In this document: positions 24,205 to 33,409 of the stretch, one piece after another
Numbering within the stretch: the first letter of the stretch is position 1
Layout of the letters: each line of letters opens with the position of its first letter
NCBI RefSeq assembly: GCF_028689785.1
Contig: NZ_JAQVCN010000035.1
Location: forward strand, 1-45,896
Direction of reading: 5' to 3'
DNA length: 45,896 bases
Origin: Zoogloea sp.
GTDB lineage: Bacteria > Pseudomonadota > Gammaproteobacteria > Burkholderiales > Rhodocyclaceae
Notes under the pieces: generated by a model
What the model was told of the DNA's origin: nothing
The model's input: the letters and a program-made list of their open reading frames with translations, nothing else
Database searches by the model: none
Position numbers and translations under genes: made by a program

Positions 24205-25383
24205 ATGCTGATCGACTTTTTCCTGCATCTCAAGGCGCGCAAGCTGCCGGTGTCCACCAAGGAGTTCCTGACCTTGCTGGAAGCCATCCAGGCCGGCCTG
24301 GCGGGGCACAGCATGGAGGGTTTCTACTTCCTGGCCCGCAGCAGCCTGGTCAAGGATGAATCCCACTTCGACCGCTTTGACCAGGCCTTTGGCGAGTACT
24401 TCAAGGGCATTGAGGCCATTCCAGGGCTGGAAGTGGACCTGCCCGAAGAATGGCTGAAGGCCATGATGCAGAAGCACCTGTCGCCGGAAGAGAAGGCAAA
24501 GCTGGAAAAGCTCGGCTGGGACAAGCTGATGGAGGAGTTCAGGAACCGCCTCAAGGAACAGAAGGGTCGCCACCAGGGCGGCTCGAAATGGGTGGGTAGC
24601 GGCGGCACCTCGCCCTTCGGCAACAGCGGCTATCACCCGGAAGGCATCCGCGTCGGCGGAGAATCAGCCGGTAACCGTACCGCAGTGAAGGTCTGGGACC
24701 AGCGGGAATACCGCAACCTGGACGATTCGGTAGAACTCGGCACCCGCAACATCAAGGTGGCCCTGCGGCGCCTGCGCCGCTTTGCCCGCCAGGGCGCACC
24801 CGACGAGCTGGATCTGGACGGCACCATTGCTGCCACCGCCCGCAACGCCGGCTACCTGGACCTGCTGATGCGTCCGGAACGCCACAACGCGGTAAAGGTG
24901 TTGATCTTCTTCGATGTAGGCGGCTCCATGGACGATCATGTGAAAGTGTGCGAAGAGCTTTTCTCGGCCTGCCGCACCGAGTTCAAGCACATGGAGTACT
25001 TCTACTTCCACAACTGCGTGTACGACCACGTGTGGCGCGACAGCCGTCGCCGTCACTCTGAACGCACCCCGACCCTCGACGTGATCCACAAGTACGGGCC
25101 GGAGTACAAGCTGGTCTTCGTGGGGGATGCCACCATGAGCCCCTACGAGATCCTGCAGCCCAACGGCTCCATCGAATACAGCAACACCGAAGCCGGTGCC
25201 GTATGGCTGCGCCGTCTGGCTGACGCTTACCCGTCCATGGCCTGGCTCAATCCCGAGGCGGAACGCACCTGGGACTATCGCCAGTCCATCGGCATCATCC
25301 GGCAGATCCTTGGCGAGAAGATGTTTCCCCTGACCCTGGATGGCCTCACCCGGGCCATCACCCACCTGTCACGCAAGCATTAG
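24205..25383 (+). CDS. VWA-domain protein (CoxE-like), MoxR partner
   Basis: A 392-residue cytosolic protein with a CoxE-like layout. The N-terminal half is helical and charged (about 1-190), including a Gly-rich linker near 130-150. It is followed by a von Willebrand A domain with the metal-ion-dependent adhesion site FFDVGGSMDDH (D-x-G-x-S) at about 233-243. The domain continues with YFYFHNCVYDHVW and LVFVGDATMSPYE. Such proteins form working pairs with MoxR ATPases to mature or activate target enzymes; no target is encoded next to it. The ATG at 24205 follows the MoxR stop closely. Confidence 0.9.
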   Translation: MLIDFFLHLKARKLPVSTKEFLTLLEAIQAGLAGHSMEGFYFLARSSLVKDESHFDRFDQAFGEYFKGIEAIPGLEVDLPEEWLKAMMQKHLSPEEKAKLEKLGWDKLMEEFRNRLKEQKGRHQGGSKWVGSGGTSPFGNSGYHPEGIRVGGESAGNRTAVKVWDQREYRNLDDSVELGTRNIKVALRRLRRFARQGAPDELDLDGTIAATARNAGYLDLLMRPERHNAVKVLIFFDVGGSMDDHVKVCEELFSACRTEFKHMEYFYFHNCVYDHVWRDSRRRHSERTPTLDVIHKYGPEYKLVFVGDATMSPYEILQPNGSIEYSNTEAGAVWLRRLADAYPSMAWLNPEAERTWDYRQSIGIIRQILGEKMFPLTLDGLTRAITHLSRKH

Positions 25384-25385
25384 GT

Positions 25386-26156
25386 TCAGGGCACCCGGTA
25401 GTTTTCCTGGGTCATGATGTCCACGCCGCACTGCAGGTTCTCGATCCAGTCGAGGAAACGATTGACCATCACCTTGCCCTCGAAGCGGCAGCCGTGCTGG
25501 GGCACGATCATTTCCACATCCAGCTGGCGGACCATGTTCACCCAGAAGCGGCAGATCTTGTTGGAAATCATGTAGCGGCGGTGGAAACCGGCCATGGTGA
25601 TCACGTGATCGTCAAAATCGGTTACCGGCTGGGCGGCCTGATCGTGGTCGACAAGGGACGCGCCCATGTCGCCAGAAAAGAGGATCTTCGACACCGGGTC
25701 GTAGAACTGGAAGTTGCCCTCGGAATGCATGAAGTGGGCCGGGAGTGCCTTGATCTTGCTGTCGCCGAGGGCGATGTTCATGCCCTCGTCGGGAATGCCC
25801 AGGATGCGGGCGGTGTAGTCCTTGCCAGTGGTGAAGTGGGGAATGAAGCGCGTCCACAGGCGAGAGATCATCACCTTGCAGTGGGTGGACACCATCCACT
25901 TGTTGAGGGAGGCGATGATGTCCGGGTCGGCGTGGGTGGCAAAGATGAAGTCCAGCCCCCGGGACGGGAAGAAACGCTGCATGGACATCAGCAGACCGTT
26001 GTAGGTCATGTTGCCACCCGGGTCGATCAAGGCCCCGTGATCACCATCGACAATCAGAAACTGATTGCACTGCACGGCATGGTCTGCCTCCTCGTCCACC
26101 AGATCATAGAAGGCCAGACAGGCATGCTTGCCATTGTTGAAGAGTTCGACAGCCAT
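25386..26156 (-). CDS. Metallo-beta-lactamase-fold di-iron protein (ODP family)
   Basis: A 256-residue MBL-fold protein resembling the di-iron domain of flavodiiron proteins but with no flavodoxin part. Ligand positions are THADPDIIAS (H-x-D-x-D, near residues 75-79), PAHFMHSEGNFQFY (H near 141), LFSGDMGASL (D near 162) and VPQHGCRF (H near 222). This is the ODP (oxygen-binding di-iron protein) pattern. ODPs bind O2 at a non-haem di-iron site and can act as sensors or reductases. It is convergent with the VWA gene, 2 bases apart, and stands alone as a transcription unit. Whether iron or zinc is bound is not known from sequence. Confidence 0.82.
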   Translation of the reverse strand: MAVELFNNGKHACLAFYDLVDEEADHAVQCNQFLIVDGDHGALIDPGGNMTYNGLLMSMQRFFPSRGLDFIFATHADPDIIASLNKWMVSTHCKVMISRLWTRFIPHFTTGKDYTARILGIPDEGMNIALGDSKIKALPAHFMHSEGNFQFYDPVSKILFSGDMGASLVDHDQAAQPVTDFDDHVITMAGFHRRYMISNKICRFWVNMVRQLDVEMIVPQHGCRFEGKVMVNRFLDWIENLQCGVDIMTQENYRVP

Positions 26157-26309
26157 GGAAATCGTTACAGGGAGTGAAATCGGACCGCTACTTTATCCGA
26201 CTCGCCTGATGTGGAAAACATCACACTCAATGTCATTGATCGTAGTCAACGTATTGCCTCGTCACGGGTGACTCTTTGCGGTATCTTGGCCCCCCTGTTT
26301 CATGTATTG

Positions 26310-26870
26310 ATGGAGTCCTGCTTGAGAACATCGGTCCTGCTGCTGTCCGTAGCGTGCTTCGCCCTGCTGTCCTCCGGCAGCGCCTCGGCGCTGGGTCCGT
26401 CCCCATCCCGTGGGGGCCTTTCTGCCACACCCGGGTCGGCGACCGCCTTCGGAGGCGTACACGCGCCAGGGCAAGTCGGAGTACGCCCTGAAGATCTACG
26501 CCGTCCGTCATCCACCCTTTGCGGACCAGGCAGTCGTACGGGCACAGGGCTGAGCACAACCCGTCGAGATCCGTCCGGGCGCATCCAGATCTCCGGCGGA
26601 GACGCCGGCCAGATTGGCCGCAACGGCAATATCTACAACTGTTCGGGCACGGGCGGCAGCGGCAAGATCCGCGCCAACGCGGGAGCGGGCAAGGCCAGGT
26701 CGGCCTACAACGCACGCACCAATACCCTCAACGCAGCGACCGACGGATACGTAAACCGCTCCGCCACCAGCTCAATGATGCCGCGCAAGACGCCGTCGAT
26801 GTACGACCCCGCCACCGGCGTGCTGCGGACCACCCGCAAGCCCAGCGCCTACGACATCTACCAGCGGTAA
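26310..26870 (+). CDS. Small secreted Ser/Gly/Arg-rich protein, unknown function
   Basis: A 186-residue protein with a clear signal peptide (MESCLRTSVLLLSVACFALL to about residue 27). The mature chain is low-complexity, rich in Ser, Gly, Arg, Thr and Asn, and holds two cysteines (TLCGPGS, IYNCSGTG). I do not recognise the family. The segment at about 26,450-26,550 also reads as plausible protein in another forward frame, so a sequencing error or old frameshift inside the gene is possible. No upstream partner is evident; it is convergent with htpG. Confidence 0.55.
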   Translation: MESCLRTSVLLLSVACFALLSSGSASALGPSPSRGGLSATPGSATAFGGVHAPGQVGVRPEDLRRPSSTLCGPGSRTGTGLSTTRRDPSGRIQISGGDAGQIGRNGNIYNCSGTGGSGKIRANAGAGKARSAYNARTNTLNAATDGYVNRSATSSMMPRKTPSMYDPATGVLRTTRKPSAYDIYQR

Positions 26871-26878
26871 ACGAAATA

Positions 26879-26944
26879 CGGGGGCAGTCCCTTTCAGAAC
26901 GGCCCCCGCCTTGCCTACATCGCCGGCGCCCCGAGACGCCGGCG
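26879..26944. terminator. Two strong hairpins in the convergent gap before htpG stop
   Basis: Hairpin one pairs CGGGGGC (26879-26885) with GCCCCCG (26902-26908). Hairpin two pairs CGCCGGCG (26921-26928) with CGCCGGCG (26937-26944). They fill most of the 82-base gap between two convergent genes and probably end both transcripts. No T-tract follows, so factor-independent termination is uncertain. Confidence 0.5.
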
Positions 26945-26952
26945 GAACATCA

Positions 26953-28875
26953 TCACTTTCCGTTCATGGCCAGCATCAGCTGGTTGATGCGCTTCACGAA
27001 GCTTGCCGGATCATCCAGCGTGCCGCCTTCGGCCAGCAGAGCCTGATCGAAGAGCACCGCAGCCCAGTCGTCAAACTGCGCATCTTCGTACTTCAGGCGC
27101 AACACCACCGGGTGGCTGGGGTTGATCTCGAGAATGGGCTTGGAGATCGGCATGTTCTGCCCCGCCGCCTTCATCAGGCGGGCCAGGTTCATGCCCATGT
27201 CGTGCTCGTCGGCCACCAGGCAGGCAGGCGAGTCGGTAAGGCGATGGGTGACGCGGACTTCCTTCACCTTGCCTTCCAGGCTGGCCTTCATCTTGTCGAG
27301 CATGTCCTTCAGCTCGCCGGTCTCCTTCTCGACGGCAGCCTTTTCGGCTTCGTCTTCAAGCGAACCCAGATCGAGGCCGCCCTTGGCAACGGACGCCAGC
27401 TGCTTGCCTTCGAACTCGGTCAGGTTGCCCACCACCCATTCATCCACGCGATTGGAAAGCAGCAGCACCTCGATGCCCTTCTTGCGGAAGATTTCCAGGT
27501 GCGGGCTGTTCTTCGCGGCGTTGAAGCTGTCGGCGGTGACAAAGTAGATCTTGTCCTGGCCTTCCTTCATGCGGCCGATGTAGTCGGCCAGGGATACGAC
27601 TTCCTCGGCGGTATCCGCCTGGGTGGACGCAAAACGCAGGAGGCCGGCGATCTTGTCCTTGTTGGCGTGGTCCTCGCCGACGCCTTCCTTCAACACCTGG
27701 CCGAACTCCTTCCAGAAGGTGACGTACTTGTCTTTGTGGTTCTCGGCGAGGTCTTCGAGGAGGCCCAAGACCTTCTTGGTGCAGCCGGCGCGCAGGGTGT
27801 CGATGTCCTTGGACTCCTGCAGGATCTCCCGGGAGACGTTGAGCGGCAGGTCGTTGGAATCCACCACCCCACGCACGAAACGCAGGTACATGGGCATCAG
27901 CTTTTCGGCGTCGTCCATGATGAAGACACGGCGCACGTAGAGCTTCACCCCGTGGCGGGCCTGGCGGTCCCACATGTCGAAGGGCGCATGGCCCGGCACG
28001 TAGAGCAGCTGGGTGTATTCGTGACGGCCTTCCACCTTGCTGTGGGTCCAGGCCAGCGGCGGCTCGTAGTCGTGGCCGACGTGCTTGTAGAACTCGGTGT
28101 ATTCCTCGTCGCTCACCTCGGACTTGGCACGGGCCCACAGGGCGTTGGCCTTGTTGACCGTCTCGTCCTCGTCGGTGACAACCTGCTCCTTCTTCTCTTC
28201 GTCCCATTGCTCCTTCTTCATCACGATGGGCTGAAGGATGTGGTCGGAATACTTCTGGATGATGGAGCGCAGCTTCCAGCTGGACAGCAGATCGTCCTGG
28301 TCATCACGCAGATGCAAGGTGATCTCGGTGCCACGGTCGGCCTTGTCGATGGGCTGAACCGTGTACTCACCGGCGCTGTCGCCGGTCATCGAGCACTCCC
28401 ACTGCACCGCCTCGGAGGCAGCGAGACCGGCCCGACGGGTACGAACCGTAACCTTGTCGGCGACGATGAAGGCAGAGTAGAAGCCGACGCCGAACTGGCC
28501 GATCAGGTGAGCGTCCTTTTTCTGGTCGCCGGTAAGCTTGCCGAAGAACTCCTTGGTGCCCGACTTGGCGATGGTGCCCAGATTGGTCACCACCTCATCG
28601 CGGCTCATGCCGATGCCGTTGTCGGCGATGGTCAGCGTGCGGGCAGTCTTGTCGAGGGCCACGCGAATCTTCAACTCGCCATCGTTTTCAAACAGCCCAC
28701 CGTTTTCGAGGGCTTCGAAACGCAGCTTGTCACAGGCATCGGACGCATTCGAAACCAGCTCGCGGAGGAAGATCTCCCGGTTCGAGTACAGCGAATGGAT
28801 CATCAGGTGCAGCAACTGCTTCACCTCGGCCTGGAAATTCAGGGTTTGCGCGGACGACATTTGCTCGACAGTCAT
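26953..28875 (-). CDS. htpG: Chaperone protein HtpG (Hsp90)
   Basis: A 640-residue cytosolic Hsp90. The N-terminal ATPase GHKL motifs are [34 protein letters not shown] and [12 protein letters not shown]. The charged linker and middle domain follow (WTRA-like [35 protein letters not shown]). The C-terminal dimerisation domain is intact. The length (640) fits bacterial HtpG. The ATG at 28875 has GGAGC at good spacing. An ATG five codons later has none. It diverges from the histidine kinase gene with a 79-base gap. No heat-shock promoter was assigned with confidence. Confidence 0.95.
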   Translation of the reverse strand: MTVEQMSSAQTLNFQAEVKQLLHLMIHSLYSNREIFLRELVSNASDACDKLRFEALENGGLFENDGELKIRVALDKTARTLTIADNGIGMSRDEVVTNLGTIAKSGTKEFFGKLTGDQKKDAHLIGQFGVGFYSAFIVADKVTVRTRRAGLAASEAVQWECSMTGDSAGEYTVQPIDKADRGTEITLHLRDDQDDLLSSWKLRSIIQKYSDHILQPIVMKKEQWDEEKKEQVVTDEDETVNKANALWARAKSEVSDEEYTEFYKHVGHDYEPPLAWTHSKVEGRHEYTQLLYVPGHAPFDMWDRQARHGVKLYVRRVFIMDDAEKLMPMYLRFVRGVVDSNDLPLNVSREILQESKDIDTLRAGCTKKVLGLLEDLAENHKDKYVTFWKEFGQVLKEGVGEDHANKDKIAGLLRFASTQADTAEEVVSLADYIGRMKEGQDKIYFVTADSFNAAKNSPHLEIFRKKGIEVLLLSNRVDEWVVGNLTEFEGKQLASVAKGGLDLGSLEDEAEKAAVEKETGELKDMLDKMKASLEGKVKEVRVTHRLTDSPACLVADEHDMGMNLARLMKAAGQNMPISKPILEINPSHPVVLRLKYEDAQFDDWAAVLFDQALLAEGGTLDDPASFVKRINQLMLAMNGK

Positions 28876-28954
28876 AAAGCTTGCTCCATGGGGACCGTTA
28901 ACACCGGGCATATGGGTCCGCCCCTCCGACTTTCAAGCCCCTCGCTTCCAACTT

Positions 28955-30775
28955 ATGGAACGACTTCCCCTGTCTTCCTCACTTCTCTCAAGCGCCAAGA
29001 CCAGCGCCCACGAGACCGCTCAGGTCTCCCACAGCAATTCATCCCTGCGTCGTTTCCGCTTCGCCGTGTGGCTGGCCTTCGCATTGCTGGCCTCGCTGAT
29101 CGTCGGCGTGGCCCTGTCCCTCATCCGTTTTGACCAGGAACAAGCCCTGCAGCGGGCAGAGTCAGAGCTCCTCGGCCTGACCCGCGTACTTGAGGAGCAC
29201 GTAGCCCGCAGCTTCGGCGAGACGGACTCCGCCATATCCGAAATCGCCGGCCAGGTGGCCCAGCGCGGCAGTCTGGATGCCTTTGGCGAGCGGGAGCTGC
29301 AAACTCTGCTGCGCCAGCGCAGCACAAACCTGCCCGAGGCAGATTTCCTGTTCGTGGAGCGGGAAGATGGCAGCATCGCCGCGGATTCGAACAGTCCGGC
29401 TGAGGGTGCGCAGTCTTCCGGGCATAACGCTGGCCGCAAACCCACCATACCCCCACTGCTACGTGACGGTGTGGAGATTGGCAGCCCGACCCGCAGCCCC
29501 ACCTCCGGTCAATGGGTAACGCCCCTCAGCCGACAGATCTTCGACCCCCTCGGCAAATATCTGGGCACCGCTGGTGCCGCCATGAGCCACCGCTATTTCG
29601 AGGGCGTATACCGCGAACTCGGCCTGTCGCCTCAGGACACCATCCTGATCCTGCATGCCGGCCGCGCCATCACCCTGATCCGCTACCCCCAGGCCGATGG
29701 ACAGATCGGCGCCAGTGTCACCGACTCGCCAGCCATCGGCGCCGACCTGCAGCAGCGCAGCATGATCGTCACAGTCTCTACCGCCACAGACCCGGTCGAG
29801 CGCATCACCGCCTACCGCCGCCTGGCCGAATTGCCGCTGATCGTCGCCACCAGCCGGTCGGTGGACAGCGCCCTGACCGACTACTACGAGCACCGCGACC
29901 GCATTCTCGCCGCAGCCGGCGTCATGCTGGCCCTGCTCGGCGCTCTGGCCATCCTGTTGAACCGGGACACCATGCACCGGGACAGAGAGCGCGCCGCTCT
30001 GGCCGAACTCAACGCCACCCTCGAACAACGGGTGCACCAACGCACCGAGGAGCTTGAGCATTCCAACCGGGAGCTGCTGAGTTTCAGCTACTCGGTCTCC
30101 CATGACCTGCGCGCGCCCCTGCGGGCCATCAACGGCTTCTCCCATGCTCTGGCCGAAGACTATGGCGACCGTCTCGACGAAACCGGGCAGAGCTACCTGA
30201 TTCGCCTGCGCCGGGCCAGCCTGCGCATGGGCGAGCTGATCGACGAGTTGCAGAAGCTGGCCAGCGTCTCCCGCCACACCCTGCGCATCGAACACACGGA
30301 TGTCAGCGCCATCGCCCACGAGATTCTCGACGAACTGGCCGCCACCAGCCCCGAACGGGCGGTGCAGAGCCACGTGGAAGCCGACCTGAGCGCGGACGCT
30401 GACCCCGTGCTGATCCGCAATGCCCTGCAGAATCTGCTGGCCAACGCCTGGAAGTTCACCCGCGACAGCCAGCCCGCCCTGATACACGTTGGCGGACGCC
30501 CCCATGGTGACGAAAAACTGTTTTATGTGACCGACAACGGCATCGGCTTCGACATGGCCCATGCAGCCAAGCTCTTCCAGCCCTTTCAGCAATTGCACCG
30601 ACGGGACGGTTTCGAGGGCTCGGGGATCGGGTTGGCCAGCGTGCGCCGGGTGGTGGAGCGCCATGGCGGCGCAGTGTGGGCAGAGTCTTCACCGGGCACC
30701 GGTACAACCATGTTTTTCACGCTTCCGCGCAGCCCGGCGATGGTGCGCAGGCCCCGGGAAAAGCTCAACGCCTGA
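28955..30775 (+). CDS. Orphan membrane sensor histidine kinase
   Basis: A 606-residue kinase. Transmembrane helix 1 spans about 36-57, a periplasmic PDC/Cache-type sensor about 58-312, and helix 2 about 315-337. A short coiled coil (RAALAELNATLEQRVHQRTE) leads to a HisKA domain with the phospho-accepting histidine in VSHDLRAP at about 383. The HATPase domain follows (NALQNLLANAWKF, DNGIGFD, FQPFQQLHR, GSGIGLASVRR). There is no HAMP or PAS domain. The HisKA type is that of phytochrome-like kinases. No response regulator is adjacent, so its partner is unknown. It is divergent from htpG and convergent with greB. Confidence 0.9.
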   Translation: MERLPLSSSLLSSAKTSAHETAQVSHSNSSLRRFRFAVWLAFALLASLIVGVALSLIRFDQEQALQRAESELLGLTRVLEEHVARSFGETDSAISEIAGQVAQRGSLDAFGERELQTLLRQRSTNLPEADFLFVEREDGSIAADSNSPAEGAQSSGHNAGRKPTIPPLLRDGVEIGSPTRSPTSGQWVTPLSRQIFDPLGKYLGTAGAAMSHRYFEGVYRELGLSPQDTILILHAGRAITLIRYPQADGQIGASVTDSPAIGADLQQRSMIVTVSTATDPVERITAYRRLAELPLIVATSRSVDSALTDYYEHRDRILAAAGVMLALLGALAILLNRDTMHRDRERAALAELNATLEQRVHQRTEELEHSNRELLSFSYSVSHDLRAPLRAINGFSHALAEDYGDRLDETGQSYLIRLRRASLRMGELIDELQKLASVSRHTLRIEHTDVSAIAHEILDELAATSPERAVQSHVEADLSADADPVLIRNALQNLLANAWKFTRDSQPALIHVGGRPHGDEKLFYVTDNGIGFDMAHAAKLFQPFQQLHRRDGFEGSGIGLASVRRVVERHGGAVWAESSPGTGTTMFFTLPRSPAMVRRPREKLNA

Positions 30776-30787
30776 GGAGCTCAGCTC

Positions 30788-31339
30788 TCACACGTAGCGG
30801 ATCTCGACCACCTCGATTTCACGCAGCCCGGCCGGGCTGGCAAAGCGGATCACATCCCCCTCCCGCGCCTTGAGCAAGGCGCGGGACAGGGGCGCAATCC
30901 AGCTGATGCGCCCCTCCGACGCATTGGCTTCATCCACGCCGACGATCTGATAAGTCTGCTCGTCCGTCCCGTCGACGTCGCAAACGGTCACCGTGGCACC
31001 AAAGAACACCTGCTCGGTGTTCTCCTGCTCGGAGGGTGTCACCACCGTTGCGCTTTCCAGGCGCTTGATCAGGAAACGGATACGCCGGTCGATTTCGCGC
31101 AGACGCTTCTTGCCGTAGATGTAATCGCCATTCTCCGAGCGGTCGCCGTTGGACGCCGCCCAGCGGACGGTCTCCACCAGCTGCGGACGCTCGTCCCGAA
31201 CCAGATTGTCGAGCTCCAGGCGCAACACCTCATAGCCCCGGCGGGTCATGTAATTACGGGTGCCGGGCGGCAAGCTCGGCACCCCGGGCAGCGACTCTTC
31301 GTCGTCTTGGTCGTTTTCCTTCACGAAGGCCTTATTCAC
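30788..31339 (-). CDS. greB: Transcription elongation factor GreB
   Basis: A 183-residue factor that stimulates RNA polymerase to cut backtracked transcripts. The N-terminal coiled coil starts near YMTRRGYEVLRLELDNL and carries the tip region SENGDYIYGKKRLREID. The C-terminal FKBP-like domain is FFGATVTVCDVDGTDEQTYQIVG to ISWIAPLSRALL. GreB rather than GreA is indicated by the basic YIYGKKRLREIDRRIRFL segment. The start is GTG at 31339, since no ATG is placed well. A 23-residue acidic N-terminal extension (KENDQDDEE) precedes the domain and may be unstructured. Confidence 0.92.
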   Translation of the reverse strand: MNKAFVKENDQDDEESLPGVPSLPPGTRNYMTRRGYEVLRLELDNLVRDERPQLVETVRWAASNGDRSENGDYIYGKKRLREIDRRIRFLIKRLESATVVTPSEQENTEQVFFGATVTVCDVDGTDEQTYQIVGVDEANASEGRISWIAPLSRALLKAREGDVIRFASPAGLREIEVVEIRYV

Positions 31340-31381
31340 CCTGGCGAACTCCGGAGATGCTGTTTGGGGAGACGAATGTTA

Positions 31382-31425
31382 GGGGCCACCCGCCGGGCTG
31401 GCAAGTTGCCGCGGCAGGTGGCCCC
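31382..31425 (-). terminator. Long GC hairpin after the DUF3567 gene
   Basis: GGGGCCACC (31382-31390) and GGTGGCCCC (31417-31425) pair perfectly. The stem extends by a G-T pair and GCCG/CGGC. The loop itself contains GGCAAGTTGCC, which can fold back. It starts 19 bases beyond the reverse-strand stop at 31444 and likely ends that mRNA. Only a short T-poor tail follows. Confidence 0.5.
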
Positions 31426-31443
31426 TTGGAGTGCGCCGGAACT

Positions 31444-31677
31444 TCAGTGATAGACGGCCGGCTGGGTCATCAGGGTGTCGTAATCGGCAATCCAGTTCTC
31501 GAATTCATCCATCTCGGTCGCCGACGCGCTGAGCTCACGCAGCTCCTGCCGAAAACGGCGTGCCGCCTCATCACGGAACAGCATCCCGACCCCTCGCCGT
31601 TTGTCGATCACCTCGACCGCATCGACATTCGGGTAGTCCACCACGTAAAGCACCGGATTGTTGAGCATGATGTTCAT
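31444..31677 (-). CDS. DUF3567 family protein
   Basis: A 77-residue protein matching DUF3567. The N-terminus is MNIMLNNPVLYVVDYP, the middle is EVIDKRRGVGMLFRDEAARRF, and the C-terminal signature is YDTLMTQPAVYH. The family is small, cytosolic, essentially confined to betaproteobacteria and of unknown function. An AGGAG ribosome site lies 8 bases before the ATG. It diverges from the DUF465 gene. I regard it as intact. Confidence 0.88.
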   Translation of the reverse strand: MNIMLNNPVLYVVDYPNVDAVEVIDKRRGVGMLFRDEAARRFRQELRELSASATEMDEFENWIADYDTLMTQPAVYH

Positions 31678-31835
31678 GGCCGTTCTCCTGATTGCTGGGT
31701 TTTACCGCGTGGGTACTATCGCTACTGTCGGTGGGAACACGATCGACGGCTTCAAGTTCCCCGACGACGTTGTATTTCGACGGCCCCACGCCTAAGATTC
31801 ACGAGAATCCGCTCTCGGCCTGTATTCCATCCGGC

Positions 31836-32060
31836 ATGAATGACTGCATAGAACCCGACGCCGACGTAACCAGCCTGACCTCACGGCTGGCAGTCCTGAC
31901 CACCGAACACCGGGACCTCGACGCCGTCATCACCCAGATATCCCAGGCCCCGCCCCCCAACAGCGAACTGCTGTTGCGGCGCCTGAAGAAACGCAAGCTC
32001 CTGCTCAAGGACAGAATCGCCATGATCCAGCGCATGCTTGATCCGGACGTCCCCGCCTGA
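31836..32060 (+). CDS. DUF465 (YdcH-like) small protein
   Basis: A 74-residue protein predicted to form a helical hairpin. LTSRLAVLTTEHRDLDAVIT and ELLLRRLKKRKLLLKDRIAM are the DUF465/YdcH pattern. Function is unknown. The start at 31836 was chosen because the conserved part begins soon after it; the frame is open further upstream into the divergent spacer. It is 33 bases before metY but the two products have no known link. Confidence 0.8.
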   Translation: MNDCIEPDADVTSLTSRLAVLTTEHRDLDAVITQISQAPPPNSELLLRRLKKRKLLLKDRIAMIQRMLDPDVPA

Positions 32061-32093
32061 GCCCTCCCTCCACCCGACACCACCCGACAACGC

Positions 32094-33398
32094 ATGCCCA
32101 TTCACCGTAACGCCGGGGCCGACACGCTCGCCCTGCACGCCGGCCAGACCCCCGACCCGGTGCACCGCTCCCGCGCCACCCCGATCCACTTCACCACCAG
32201 CTACGTCTTCGAAGACAGCGAGCAGGCCGCCGCCCTGTTCAACCAGGAGCGCGCCGGGCACGTCTATTCGCGCATTTCCAACCCCACCAACGCCGTACTG
32301 GAGGAGCGCATCGCCGCCCTCGACGGCGGTGTGGGCGCCATCGCCTGCGCCAGCGGCCAGGCCGCCCTGATGCTGGCCATCACCACGCTGATGGGCAATG
32401 GCGGCCATATCGTGGCCTCACGCTCCCTGTATGGCGGTTCCCACAACCTGCTGGGCTATACGCTGCCACGCTTCGGCATCCACACCACCTTCGTGCCCGC
32501 CGGCGATCACCAGGCCTGGCGCGACGCCATCCGCCCCGAAACCCGCCTGCTGTTTGGCGAGTCCATCGGCAACCCCGGCCTCGAAGTACTCGACATTCCC
32601 GCGATTTCAGCCATCGCCCACGACGCCCGCGTGCCGCTGCTGGTGGATGCAACCCTGGTCACGCCAGCGCTTCAGTGCCCGATTGATCTCGGTGCCGACC
32701 TGGTTATGCACTCCGCCACCAAATACCTGGGCGGCCATGGCGTGGCCATTGGCGGCCTGCTGGTAGATGGAGGCAGCTTCGACTGGGAGGGCTCGGGCGG
32801 CAACTTTCCGACCCTGACCGAGCCCTACGACGGCTTTCACGGCATGGACTTCACCGAAGAGTCCTCGATAGCCGCCTTCCTGCTAAGGGCCCGCCGCGAG
32901 GGCTTACGGGATTTTGGCGCCTGCCTGTCGCCCATGAATGCTTTCCAGATCCTGCAAGGCATGGAAACCCTGGGCATGCGCATGGAACGTCATGTGGCCA
33001 ACGCACGCCAGCTGGTCGCGCATCTGGTCAAGCATCCCCTGGTGGAGTCGGTCTCCTGGCCCGAACTCGACAGCCATCCCGACCACGCACTGGCCTCGCG
33101 CCTGCTCCCCAAGGGCTGCGGTGGCGTGTTCAGTTTCAGCCTGAAGGGCGGGCGCAGGGGTGGCACGGCCTTCATTGAGGGCCTGCGCCTGTTCTCCCAT
33201 CTGGCCAACGTGGGCGATGCCAAATCCCTCGCCATCCACCCAGCCAGCACCACCCACTTCCGCATGTCGCCCGAGGCCCTGCTGGCAGCCGGCATCACTG
33301 AAGGCACCATCCGCCTGTCCACCGGGCTGGAAACCGCCGCCGATCTGATCGAAGACCTGGACCGCGGTCTCTACGCCGCCCAGAAAGCCACCGCCTGA
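32094..33398 (+). CDS. metY: O-acetylhomoserine aminocarboxypropyltransferase/sulfhydrylase
   Basis: A 434-residue PLP enzyme of methionine synthesis that joins O-acetylhomoserine and sulfide to make homocysteine. The Cys/Met-metabolism PLP fold shows ALHAGQTPD, YSRISNPTNAVLEERIAALDGG, ASGQAALMLAI and SLYGGSHNLL. The PLP lysine is in HSATKYLGGHG, and RLSTGLE lies near the C-terminus. The roughly 430-residue length and the insert after the lysine favour MetY over the shorter MetB/MetZ. A hydrolase gene follows after 11 bases and is probably co-transcribed. Confidence 0.92.
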   Translation: MPIHRNAGADTLALHAGQTPDPVHRSRATPIHFTTSYVFEDSEQAAALFNQERAGHVYSRISNPTNAVLEERIAALDGGVGAIACASGQAALMLAITTLMGNGGHIVASRSLYGGSHNLLGYTLPRFGIHTTFVPAGDHQAWRDAIRPETRLLFGESIGNPGLEVLDIPAISAIAHDARVPLLVDATLVTPALQCPIDLGADLVMHSATKYLGGHGVAIGGLLVDGGSFDWEGSGGNFPTLTEPYDGFHGMDFTEESSIAAFLLRARREGLRDFGACLSPMNAFQILQGMETLGMRMERHVANARQLVAHLVKHPLVESVSWPELDSHPDHALASRLLPKGCGGVFSFSLKGGRRGGTAFIEGLRLFSHLANVGDAKSLAIHPASTTHFRMSPEALLAAGITEGTIRLSTGLETAADLIEDLDRGLYAAQKATA

Positions 33399-33409
33399 CC
33401 CCACTGCCG

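Noticed and set aside
26911..29133. Long forward open frame opposite htpG
   Set aside because: The reverse frame is a complete Hsp90; the forward reading has no recognisable domain and reflects codon bias.
29459..30664. Reverse open frame opposite the histidine kinase
   Set aside because: The kinase motifs are complete in the forward frame; the reverse frame has no start context or domain.
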